Assembly (NCBI GenBank): GCA_902764415.1
Contig: CACWVU010000047.1
Location: 1 to 36,803, forward strand
DNA: 36,803 nucleotides
Reading direction: 5' to 3'
Source of the DNA: an uncultured bacterium
GTDB taxonomy: Bacteria > Verrucomicrobiota > Kiritimatiellia > RFP12 > UBA1067
The translations under genes and the position numbers were made by a program. The notes beneath the pieces are model-generated. The model searched no databases. It saw nothing but the letters and a program-made list of their open reading frames with translations, and was not told where the DNA came from. Below, piece by piece: positions 8,376 to 14,674 of the stretch (positions within the stretch are counted from its first letter, which is position 1; each line of letters opens with the position of its first letter).

Positions 8376-10109
8376 ATGGGCAATTTCTACAGAGACAACA
8401 AGGACATCGAGAACGTCATCGACCTCCTCGACCTCACCGAAGTCGCGACGCTTCTCGAGGAGGACTTCAAGTTCGCGAAGGAATACGACTTCGCGCCGAA
8501 GGACGCCGCGGACGCGATCGACAACTACAAGCGCGCGATCGACCTCTGCGGCGACATCATGGCGAACCGCATCGCCCCGCTCGCCGAGGAGACCGACCTC
8601 GTCGGCAACACCCTGAACGAGGACGGGTCGGTGACGCGCGCGCCGGGGATGAAGCTCGCGATCGAGCTCTTCGGGAAGACCGGCCTTATGGGCGTCACGA
8701 TTCCCTACTACCTCGGCGGCCTCAACATGCCATGCACCGTCCTCACCGCGTGCAACGACATCGTGAGCCGCGGCGACGCCGGGCTCATGAACCTTTTCGG
8801 GCTCCAGGGCATCGCCGAAACGATCAACTGGTTCGCCGACGAGGAGATCAAGAAACAGTATGTGCCGCGCCTCGTCACCGGCGAGTGGACCGGCGCGATG
8901 GTGCTGACCGAGCCGGACGCCGGATCCGACCTCCAGTCCGTCAAGACCTCGGCCTACCAGGACAAGGACGGCGTCTGGCGCGTCAACGGCGTCAAGCGCT
9001 TCATCACCAACGGCTGCGGCGAGGTGCTGCTCGTCCTCGCCCGCACCGAGCCCGAGTTCAGCGACGGCCGCGGTTTGAGCTGCCTGCTGGTCGAGAAGGG
9101 CCCGTGGGTCAAGGTGCGCCGCCTCGAGAACAAGCTTGGCATCCACGGCTCGCCCACCTGCGAGATGGTGTTCACCGAGGCGCCGGCGAAGCTGATCGGC
9201 CTTAGGAAGCGCGGACTCATCACCTACGTCATGGCGCTCATGAACGGCGCCCGCATGGGCATCGCCGCCCAGGGCACCGGCATCGCCGAGGCCGCCTACC
9301 GCGCCGCGCGCGACTACGCCGCGGCGAGAAAGCAGTTCGGCGTCACCATCGACACCTTCCCTGCGCTCCGCGAGCTGATGTCGACGATGTCGGTCGAGCT
9401 CCAGGGCTCGCGCCTGCTCACCTACTACGCGGCGAAGAACGTCGACCTCGAGGCCGGCCTCGGCCGCAGGTTCGAGACGCTGAAGGGCTCGCCGGAGGCG
9501 CCTGCCGTGCGCACGCGCCTCAAGAAGTACGCGGCGTTCAACAAGATGCTCACCCCGATGGCGAAGTACTACGGTTCGGAGCTTTCGATGCGCAACGCGC
9601 AGGGCGCGATCGCCGTCCTCGGCGGCTCGGGCTTCATGAAGGACTATCCGTGCGAGCGGTACCTCCGCGACAGCCGCATCACCACGATCTACGAGGGCAC
9701 CTCTCAGCTCCAGGTCGTTGCCGCGATCGCCGGCGTCACCGGCGGGCTCGTCAAGGACGTCGTCGCCGACATCCTCGGCAAGGAGGACTGGCACGCCGAG
9801 CATCCGCGGATGACCAAGCTCCTCGCGGACCTGGACGCTGCGGTCGAGTACGTGAAGGGCCGCGAGGACGCAAAGACCTACCACGACCTCTCGGCGCGGA
9901 AGCTCGTCGACGCCGCGATTGCGCTCGTCGTCGCCGCGCTCTTCGTCAAGGCCGCCGAGAAGTTCGACTACAAGAAGCCGGCGCTCGAGTTCTGGCTCAA
10001 CGTGGAGTTCCCGCGCGTCCGCGCCGGTCTCGAGCAGGTCATGTCCGGCTACGCCGGCGCGGCCGCCGACTTCGAGACCCTCGCGCCGATGCCTCCTGAT
10101 GAGGACTGA
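8376..10109 (+). CDS. Acyl-CoA dehydrogenase, long (DmdC/FadE5-like) type
   Basis: The 577-residue protein has an N-terminal helical extension (about 1-45) and the standard acyl-CoA dehydrogenase N, middle and C domains (about 60-460). Conserved phrases are VLTEPDAGSDLQSVKTSA, VNGVKRFITNG, and IYEGTSQLQ, whose glutamate is the usual catalytic base. A further C-terminal helical domain (about 470-577) is typical of the 580-600-residue branch of the family. It oxidises an acyl-CoA to the 2-enoyl-CoA using FAD and passes electrons to ETF. No ETF or other beta-oxidation genes are in the window, so its substrate cannot be inferred. It is transcribed alone from its own promoter. Confidence 0.92.
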   Translation: MGNFYRDNKDIENVIDLLDLTEVATLLEEDFKFAKEYDFAPKDAADAIDNYKRAIDLCGDIMANRIAPLAEETDLVGNTLNEDGSVTRAPGMKLAIELFGKTGLMGVTIPYYLGGLNMPCTVLTACNDIVSRGDAGLMNLFGLQGIAETINWFADEEIKKQYVPRLVTGEWTGAMVLTEPDAGSDLQSVKTSAYQDKDGVWRVNGVKRFITNGCGEVLLVLARTEPEFSDGRGLSCLLVEKGPWVKVRRLENKLGIHGSPTCEMVFTEAPAKLIGLRKRGLITYVMALMNGARMGIAAQGTGIAEAAYRAARDYAAARKQFGVTIDTFPALRELMSTMSVELQGSRLLTYYAAKNVDLEAGLGRRFETLKGSPEAPAVRTRLKKYAAFNKMLTPMAKYYGSELSMRNAQGAIAVLGGSGFMKDYPCERYLRDSRITTIYEGTSQLQVVAAIAGVTGGLVKDVVADILGKEDWHAEHPRMTKLLADLDAAVEYVKGREDAKTYHDLSARKLVDAAIALVVAALFVKAAEKFDYKKPALEFWLNVEFPRVRAGLEQVMSGYAGAAADFETLAPMPPDED

Positions 10110-10125
10110 CCAGGCGGCGGCCTGG
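10110..10125. other. Hairpin between convergent genes
   Basis: CCAGGC and GCCTGG form a 6-bp stem with a GGCG loop directly after the acyl-CoA dehydrogenase stop, between two genes that converge. There is no T-run, so a terminator role is only possible. Confidence 0.3.
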
Positions 10126-10137
10126 CCCGCCGCGCCG

Positions 10138-10791
10138 CTATCGCCCGAGGCGCCCGCTGATTTCGGCGAGGTGGCGCACGAGGTGGCGGTCGAGGGTGCG
10201 CTCGAGGAAGGGGATCACCTCGTGGCGCACCTTGTTGCGCTCGATGGAGACGTCGGCGTTCGACGCGTCCTCGCGCCATTCCTCGCCGTACTTCCCGAGG
10301 TACTCCTTGAGCTCCGCGTCGCGGCAGCCTAAGAGCGGGCGGACAAACCTGACGCCGTCCACTTCGCTCGTCGCGCGGATGCCGGCAAGCGAGGCGCGGC
10401 GGAGCCTCATGAGGAAGGTCTCGGCGACGTCGTCCATGTGGTGGCCGGTGGCGATTGCGTCGAGCTTCAGCGACTTCGCGCACTTCGCGAAGAACGCGAG
10501 GCGCACGCGCCGCGCGGCCATCTCGATTGATTCGCCGCGGCGCCTGACGACCTTGGCGTGGACGCCGCGGAAGGGAAGGCCGAGCCGCTTCGCGAGCGCC
10601 TTCACGAACCGGTACTCCTCCGCGCTCTCGCGTCGGAGGCCGTGGTCGACGTGGAGCACGACGAACCTTTTCGCCGCGTTGCGCTTCTTGCCGCCCTTGG
10701 TGAGCAGGAACGCGAGCGCCACCGAATCGGCCCCGCCGCTGACGGCGAGTCCGATCCTTCCCGGGGGCAGAATTGACCTTTCAATCTTCAC
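10138..10791 (-). CDS. tilS: tRNA(Ile)-lysidine synthetase, short form
   Basis: TilS turns the wobble cytidine of tRNA-Ile(CAU) into lysidine using ATP and lysine. The PP-loop SGGADS is at residues 18-23. The family phrases HVDHGLRRES, ATGHHMDDVAETFLMRL, RPLLG and the terminal EWREDASNADVSIERNKVRHEVIPFL are all present. At 217 residues it holds only the catalytic N-terminal domain, well short of the roughly 430-residue E. coli enzyme; short forms exist in other phyla. I chose the GTG at 10791 because a minus-strand extended -10 (TATACT at 10805-10800) ends 8 bases upstream, giving a leaderless mRNA. An ATG at 10809 would lie within the promoter itself. Confidence 0.92.
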   Translation of the reverse strand: MKIERSILPPGRIGLAVSGGADSVALAFLLTKGGKKRNAAKRFVVLHVDHGLRRESAEEYRFVKALAKRLGLPFRGVHAKVVRRRGESIEMAARRVRLAFFAKCAKSLKLDAIATGHHMDDVAETFLMRLRRASLAGIRATSEVDGVRFVRPLLGCRDAELKEYLGKYGEEWREDASNADVSIERNKVRHEVIPFLERTLDRHLVRHLAEISGRLGR

Positions 10792-10793
10792 GG

Positions 10794-10823
10794 TTGCAGA
10801 GTATACCATATTTTTGGTATACT
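10794..10823. promoter_or_regulatory. Divergent double promoter: tilS (left) and tRNA cluster (right)
   Basis: AGTATACCA (10800-10808) and TTGGTATACT (10814-10823) are inverted copies of the same extended -10, separated by only five bases. The rightward promoter has TATACT at 10818-10823 and a -35 TTGCAG at 10794-10799 (18-base spacer) and serves the tRNAs. The leftward TATACT (10805-10800) serves tilS. The two binding footprints must overlap. Confidence 0.75.
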
Positions 10824-10843
10824 ATGCACCAATCGTTCGGAAA

Positions 10844-10917
10844 GCGGGCGTAGCTCAATGGCAGAGCTCCAGCCTTCCAAGCTGGCTACGAGGGTTCGAT
10901 TCCCTTCGCCCGCTCCA
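10844..10917 (+). tRNA. tRNA-Gly (TCC anticodon)
   Basis: Acceptor arms GCGGGCG and CGCCCGC, anticodon stem CCAGC/GCTGG with anticodon TCC (10876-10878), T-loop TTCGATT, discriminator T and encoded CCA. It is the first gene of a three-tRNA cluster. Confidence 0.97.
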
Positions 10918-10930
10918 GGAGGAAAGTTCA

Positions 10931-11016
10931 GCCAGGGTGGCGTAATGGCAGCCGCGGCAGACTCAAAATCTGCTGCACGAAAGTGCGTGCGGGTTCGAGT
11001 CCCGCCCCTGGCACCA
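10931..11016 (+). tRNA. tRNA-Leu (CAA anticodon)
   Basis: Acceptor arms GCCAGGG and CCCTGGC, a long class II variable arm (GCAC/GTGC) and anticodon CAA (10964-10966) within loop CTCAAAA identify it. The discriminator is A and CCA is encoded. It reads UUG. Confidence 0.96.
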
Positions 11017-11058
11017 TCCTCGCCGAGGCTGCGGATGACCGACTGACCGGACGGGAAG

Positions 11059-11166
11059 ATTGACTGGAGGGGTGTCCGAGTGGTCGATGGTGCAACCTTG
11101 GAAAGGTTGTGTGGGGGCAACTCCACCGGGGGTTCGAATCCCCCCCCCTCCGCCAGTCAATTTTTT
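11059..11166 (+). terminator. Terminator formed around the tRNA-Ser precursor
   Basis: ATTGACT just before the tRNA pairs with AGTCAAT just after it (11155-11161), extending the acceptor stem by 7 bp apart from a 3-base bulge. Six T residues (11161-11166) follow at once. The pre-tRNA itself would therefore act as an intrinsic terminator separating the tRNAs from the ribosomal operon promoter at 11181. Confidence 0.55.
11066..11155 (+). tRNA. tRNA-Ser (GGA anticodon)
   Basis: Acceptor arms GGAGGGG and CCCCTCC, a long variable arm, anticodon stem CAACC/GGTTG with anticodon GGA (11100-11102), discriminator G and encoded CCA. It is the last tRNA of the cluster; its flanks appear to build the terminator. 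Confidence 0.97.
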
Positions 11167-11180
11167 CTTAAAATACCCCC

Positions 11181-11210
11181 TTGCGCAAATGGGGGCATTT
11201 TTGATATACT
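11181..11210 (+). promoter_or_regulatory. Promoter of the alpha ribosomal operon
   Basis: TTGCGC (11181-11186) and TATACT (11205-11210, preceded by TGA) are 18 bases apart. The -35 lies inside an inverted repeat: CCCCC and GGGGG flank the palindrome TTGCGCAA. ACCCCCTTGCGCAA and the spacing match the tRNA promoter at 111-140 exactly. Confidence 0.85.
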
Positions 11211-11247
11211 ACACAACTATTCGACCACTCTAAGAGAGTAACAAAAA

Positions 11248-11361
11248 ATGAAAGTCCGTAGTTCCGTTCGTCGCATCTGCGAGAACTGCCGCATCATCCG
11301 CCGCAAGGGGGTCGTGCGTGTAATCTGCACAAACCCGCGCCACAAGCAGCGCCAGGGTTAA
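11248..11361 (+). CDS. rpmJ: Ribosomal protein bL36
   Basis: This 37-residue product has the complete bL36 pattern, starting [14 protein letters not shown] and ending NPRHKQRQG. It keeps the zinc ligands C11, C14, C27 and H32, so it is the zinc-binding form. It is a component of the large ribosomal subunit. The ribosome site is weak (AAGAGAG at 11231-11237). It opens the alpha operon, 20 bases before rpsM. Confidence 0.96.
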   Translation: MKVRSSVRRICENCRIIRRKGVVRVICTNPRHKQRQG

Positions 11362-11380
11362 GAAAGGTAACAACAACACT

Positions 11381-11761
11381 ATGCCTAGACTGATGGGTGT
11401 GGACATACCGGGCAAGAAGCACATTCGCTTCGCCCTGCGGTATATCCACGGTATCGGGCCGAAGCGCGCAGATGACGTGCTGGCGGCGGTCAAGGTCGAT
11501 CCGATGAAGAAGGCGGACGACGTAACTCAGGACGAGATCCACGCGATCACGACCTTTATCCAGGAGAACTACCGCGTGGAGGGCGACCTCCGCCGCGAGG
11601 TCTCGCAGAACATCCGCCGCCTGATCCAGATCGGGTCGTACCGCGGCCTGCGCCACAAGAAGGGGCTGCCCGTGCGCGGCCAGCGCACCAAGACGAACGC
11701 CCGCACCCGCAAGGGCGGCAAGCGCGTCTCGATCGCCATGCCCAAGCAGGCCGGCAAGTAA
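11381..11761 (+). CDS. rpsM: Ribosomal protein uS13
   Basis: The 126-residue small-subunit head protein is recognisable throughout: GVDIPGKKHIRFALRYIHGIG near the N-terminus, the helix-turn-helix region, and the basic tail with GLRHKKGLPVRGQRTKTNARTR. Length and position after rpmJ are normal. It contacts the P-site tRNA and the inter-subunit bridge. A GAAAGG ribosome site precedes the ATG. Confidence 0.98.
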   Translation: MPRLMGVDIPGKKHIRFALRYIHGIGPKRADDVLAAVKVDPMKKADDVTQDEIHAITTFIQENYRVEGDLRREVSQNIRRLIQIGSYRGLRHKKGLPVRGQRTKTNARTRKGGKRVSIAMPKQAGK

Positions 11762-11774
11762 GGAGCTTTAGGAC

Positions 11775-12227
11775 ATGAGCGAAGAAGTAAAGAAAGAGGT
11801 CGCCCCGGCCGCTCCGGCCGCGGACGCCGCGGCTCCTGCGGCGGAGGGCGAGGCACCGAAGGCCAAGAAGAGCGGCAAGTCGATTCCCGCGGGGATTGCG
11901 TTCATCCGCTCAACCTTCAACAACACCCAGGTTTCGATTGCCGACGCGCGCGGCGGCGTGATTTCCTGGAGCTCGGCCGGCAAGGCGGGCTTCAAGGGCT
12001 CGCGCAAGTCGACGGCGTTCGCGGCGACGATGGTCGCGCAGGACGCGGCCCGCGTCGCGGTCGCGAAGGGCATGCACGAGTGCGAGGTGAGGATGCAGGG
12101 CGCCGGCGCCGGCCGCGAGAGCGCGGTCCGCGCCATCCAGGCCGCGGGCATCCGCGTCACACAGATCACCGACACGACGCCGGTTCCCCACAACGGGTGC
12201 CGCGCCCGCAAGCGCAGGAGGGTTTAA
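11775..12227 (+). CDS. rpsK: Ribosomal protein uS11 with Ala/Pro/Glu-rich N-terminal extension
   Basis: The uS11 core (about residues 36-150) is clear from [29 protein letters not shown] and [18 protein letters not shown]. It sits on the platform of the small subunit beside 16S rRNA and mRNA. The first 35 residues (Ala-, Pro- and Glu-rich, then KKSGK) are longer than usual for bacterial uS11, giving 150 residues instead of about 129. The ATG is supported by AGGAG at 11761-11765, so the extension seems to be translated. Confidence 0.97.
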   Translation: MSEEVKKEVAPAAPAADAAAPAAEGEAPKAKKSGKSIPAGIAFIRSTFNNTQVSIADARGGVISWSSAGKAGFKGSRKSTAFAATMVAQDAARVAVAKGMHECEVRMQGAGAGRESAVRAIQAAGIRVTQITDTTPVPHNGCRARKRRRV

Positions 12228-12229
12228 TC

Positions 12230-12859
12230 ATGGGTCGCTATACAGGTCCCGTCTGCCGTCAGTGCCGCCGCGAGGGGAAGAAGCTCTTCCTCAAGGGCGC
12301 CCGCTGCTACATGGCCAAGTGCCCGATCGAGCAGGGAACCCCCGCTCCGGGCATGCACGTCGCGCGTCGCGCGAAGAAGATGTCCGAATACGGCTCCCAG
12401 CTCCGCCAGAAGCAGTCGCTGCGCCGCCAGTACGGAATGGGCGAGCTGCAGTTCCGCCGCTTCTTCCAGGAGGCGCTGCGCCGAGAGGGCATCACCGGCG
12501 AGATTCTCCTGCAGATGCTGGAGATGCGCCTCGACAGCGTGGTCTACCGCCTCGGCCTGGCGCCGAGCCGCCGCGCCGCGCGCCAGTTCATTCGCCACGG
12601 CCACATCCTCGTCAACGACCGCAAGGCGTCGATCCCCTCGATGATCGTGCGCGTCGGCGACATCGTGACCGTCAAGGACAACGCGAAGTCCAAGGACGCC
12701 GCGAACCGCTCGGTCGAGGCAGCCACGGGCGCCCAGCTGCCGGTGTGGATGGCCTTCGACCGCGCCACGCTGCGCGCCGAGGTGCTGGCCGTGCCGACCC
12801 GCGAGCAGATCGCCCCGATCGTCGACGAGCAGGCGATCGTCGAACTCTACTCGCGCTGA
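12230..12859 (+). CDS. rpsD: Ribosomal protein uS4
   Basis: The 209-residue protein has the uS4 N-terminal domain and S4 RNA-binding domain (LDSVVYRLGLAPSRRAARQFIRHGHILVND). Four cysteines (C9, C12, C26, C31) mark the zinc-binding form. uS4 is a primary 16S rRNA binder and, in E. coli, the translational repressor of the alpha operon; whether that holds here is not visible. The ATG follows the rpsK stop by two bases, with AGGAGGG at 12216-12222. Confidence 0.98.
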   Translation: MGRYTGPVCRQCRREGKKLFLKGARCYMAKCPIEQGTPAPGMHVARRAKKMSEYGSQLRQKQSLRRQYGMGELQFRRFFQEALRREGITGEILLQMLEMRLDSVVYRLGLAPSRRAARQFIRHGHILVNDRKASIPSMIVRVGDIVTVKDNAKSKDAANRSVEAATGAQLPVWMAFDRATLRAEVLAVPTREQIAPIVDEQAIVELYSR

Positions 12860-12902
12860 TCCGGCCTTTACGCCTTTAACAACTTAACAGGGAGACAACG
12901 AT

Positions 12903-13907
12903 ATGGCTATCCGTTTGAGCCCGTTCGAGATGCCCAAGAACGTCCAGCTGGACGAGTCGACCAAGACCGACACGTACACGAGGTTCGTGGCCGAGCCGTT
13001 CGAGGTCGGGTATGCGCGTACGATCGGCAACTCGCTCCGCAGGGTGCTGCTGAGCTCGATCGAGGGCGCGGCGATCTCGTCCGTGCGCATCAAGGGCGTC
13101 AACCACGAGTTCTCCACCATCAAGGGCTGCGCCGAGGACGTCACCGACATCATCCTCAACCTCAAGCGCACGCTGGTGAAGACCGTCTCGCGCGAGAACC
13201 AGATGCTCACCCTCAAGGCGAAGGGGCCGTGCACGGTGTGCGCGGGCGACTTCGCCAAGGAGAACAACGTCGAGGTGCTCAACCCCAAGCAGGTCATCTG
13301 CACTCTCGACGTCGACGGCTCGCTCGACATGGAGTGCGAGGTGAGGACCGGGCGCGGCTTCTGCCTGGCCGACGGCAACAAGAGCCCCGACCAGGAGATC
13401 GGCCGCATCGCGATCGACTCGATCTTCTCGCCCGTGACCCGCGTCAACTTCCTCGTGGAGAACACGCGCGTCGGCGAGCGGACCGACTACGAGAAGCTCG
13501 TCCTCGACGTGTGGACCGACGGCCGCGTCACCCCCGGCGACGCGCTGAAGACCGCGGGCGCGGTGCTCCGCCGCCACATCGACGTGTTCGTCGACTACGA
13601 GGGCGAGCAGACGCTCGAGTTCGAGGACCACAGCGAGAAGGACGCCAACGAGCGCGAGCGCCTCAGGAAGCTGCTGAACATGTCCGTCAACGAGATCGAG
13701 CTCTCGGTCCGCGCGGCGAACTGCCTCAACAACGCGAACATCTCCTCCGTCGGAGAGCTCGCCGCCAAGACCGAGGCCGACATGCTCAAGTACCGCAACT
13801 TCGGCAAGAAGTCGCTGGACGAGATCAAGAAGAAGCTCGTCTCGCTCGGCCTGTCGCTCGGGTACAAGTTCGACCCGGATCTGCTTGAAAAGAAAAAGGA
13901 AGCTTAA
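12903..13907 (+). CDS. rpoA: RNA polymerase alpha subunit
   Basis: The 334-residue protein has the alpha N-terminal dimerisation domain (about 1-235; EPFEVGYARTIGNSLRRVLLSSIEGAAI) and the C-terminal HhH-containing domain (about 255-325; ELSVRAANCLNNANISSVGEL and RNFGKKSLDEIKKKL) that touches UP elements and activators. Length is normal. The start is supported by CAGGGAG at 12888-12894. It lies in the usual place between rpsD and rplQ. Confidence 0.98.
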   Translation: MAIRLSPFEMPKNVQLDESTKTDTYTRFVAEPFEVGYARTIGNSLRRVLLSSIEGAAISSVRIKGVNHEFSTIKGCAEDVTDIILNLKRTLVKTVSRENQMLTLKAKGPCTVCAGDFAKENNVEVLNPKQVICTLDVDGSLDMECEVRTGRGFCLADGNKSPDQEIGRIAIDSIFSPVTRVNFLVENTRVGERTDYEKLVLDVWTDGRVTPGDALKTAGAVLRRHIDVFVDYEGEQTLEFEDHSEKDANERERLRKLLNMSVNEIELSVRAANCLNNANISSVGELAAKTEADMLKYRNFGKKSLDEIKKKLVSLGLSLGYKFDPDLLEKKKEA

Positions 13908-13910
13908 GCC

Positions 13911-14315
13911 ATGCGCCATCAGAGAGTCGCAAAGAAGTTTGGACGCTCCACCAAGCACCGCAAGATGCTGATGAGGAGCCTCGTCACCAACCTGATTCTT
14001 GCCGAATCGATCAAGACCACCCTGCCCAAGGCCAAGGAGGCCCGCAAGGACGCCGACCGGATCGTCACCGTCGCCAAGAAGGGCGACCTGGCGGCCCGGC
14101 GCCTGGCGGCTTCGCGCCTCGTCGAGCCGAAGGCGGTGCAGAAACTGTTCGACAAGATCGCCCCTGCGATGAAGGACCGCAAGGGCGGCTACACCCGCAT
14201 CGTCAAGCTCGGCACCCGCAGGGGCGACGCCGCTGAGATGTGCGTCCTTCAGTGGGTCACCGCGGCAGAGGCCGCGGCGCCCGCGAAAGACGAGCCGGCG
14301 AAGGAGGTGAAATAA
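13911..14315 (+). CDS. rplQ: Ribosomal protein bL17
   Basis: The bL17 core (about residues 1-117) is evident from the MRH..KKFGRSTKHRKMLMRSLVTNLI start and the GGYTRIVKLGTRRGDAAEM motif. A short Ala/Lys/Glu-rich tail follows. It binds 23S rRNA near the exit tunnel. The gene starts three bases after rpoA and its TAA overlaps the rpsU ATG (TAATG). Confidence 0.97.
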   Translation: MRHQRVAKKFGRSTKHRKMLMRSLVTNLILAESIKTTLPKAKEARKDADRIVTVAKKGDLAARRLAASRLVEPKAVQKLFDKIAPAMKDRKGGYTRIVKLGTRRGDAAEMCVLQWVTAAEAAAPAKDEPAKEVK

Positions 14316-14518
14316 TGGCTATCGTTCTCAAGCTCAAGAAGGGCGAATCCGTTGAGCGGGGCCTCAAGCGCCTCAAGCGCGTCCTCGACAAGGAGGGCCT
14401 CATCAAGAAGCTGCGCGACGACCGCTACTTCGAGAAGCCCTGCGTGAAGGCGCGCAAGAAGTCCCAGCGCGCGCGCATCCGCAACCGCTCGCGCCGCGGG
14501 CGGATGGAGCTCAACTAA
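14315..14518 (+). CDS. rpsU: Ribosomal protein bS21
   Basis: The 67-residue basic protein has the bS21 pattern (GESVERGLKRLKRVLDKEGLIKKLRD and a basic C-terminus). bS21 binds near the anti-Shine-Dalgarno end of 16S rRNA and helps initiation. The ATG shares an A with the rplQ stop, and AAGGAGG lies at 14301-14307. In well-studied bacteria rpsU is usually elsewhere, for example in the rpsU-dnaG-rpoD unit of E. coli, so its place at the end of the alpha operon is worth noting. Confidence 0.95.
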   Translation: MAIVLKLKKGESVERGLKRLKRVLDKEGLIKKLRDDRYFEKPCVKARKKSQRARIRNRSRRGRMELN

Positions 14519-14543
14519 GCGCCAGTCCAGGGGCTGAAGCCAT

Positions 14544-14574
14544 AAAAAGGCCGCGGGATCCCGCGGCCTTTTTT
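14544..14574 (+). terminator. Intrinsic terminator of the alpha operon
   Basis: AAGGCCGCGG and CCGCGGCCTT form a perfect 10-bp GC-rich stem around GATC, flanked by A-run and followed by T6. It lies 26 bases after rpsU. Confidence 0.95.
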
Positions 14575-14587
14575 GTCGTTATCTCGC

Positions 14588-14617
14588 TTGACTGCCAGCG
14601 TGACAATATGATATTAT
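14588..14617 (+). promoter_or_regulatory. Promoter of the giant secreted protein
   Basis: TTGACT (14588-14593) and TATTAT (14612-14617, preceded by TGA) are 18 bases apart, the closest to a classical two-box promoter in the window. The leader of about 50 bases ends in the ribosome site CAGGAG (14662-14667). Confidence 0.8.
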
Positions 14618-14674
14618 TCACTTTATTAGATGCTGTATAGCAAGTATAGCTAAATTCTCAACAGGAGAAAAACT

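Noticed and set aside
10788..11160. Minus-strand frames over the tRNA-Gly/Leu/Ser cluster
   Set aside because: These are antisense readings of tRNA genes without start signals.
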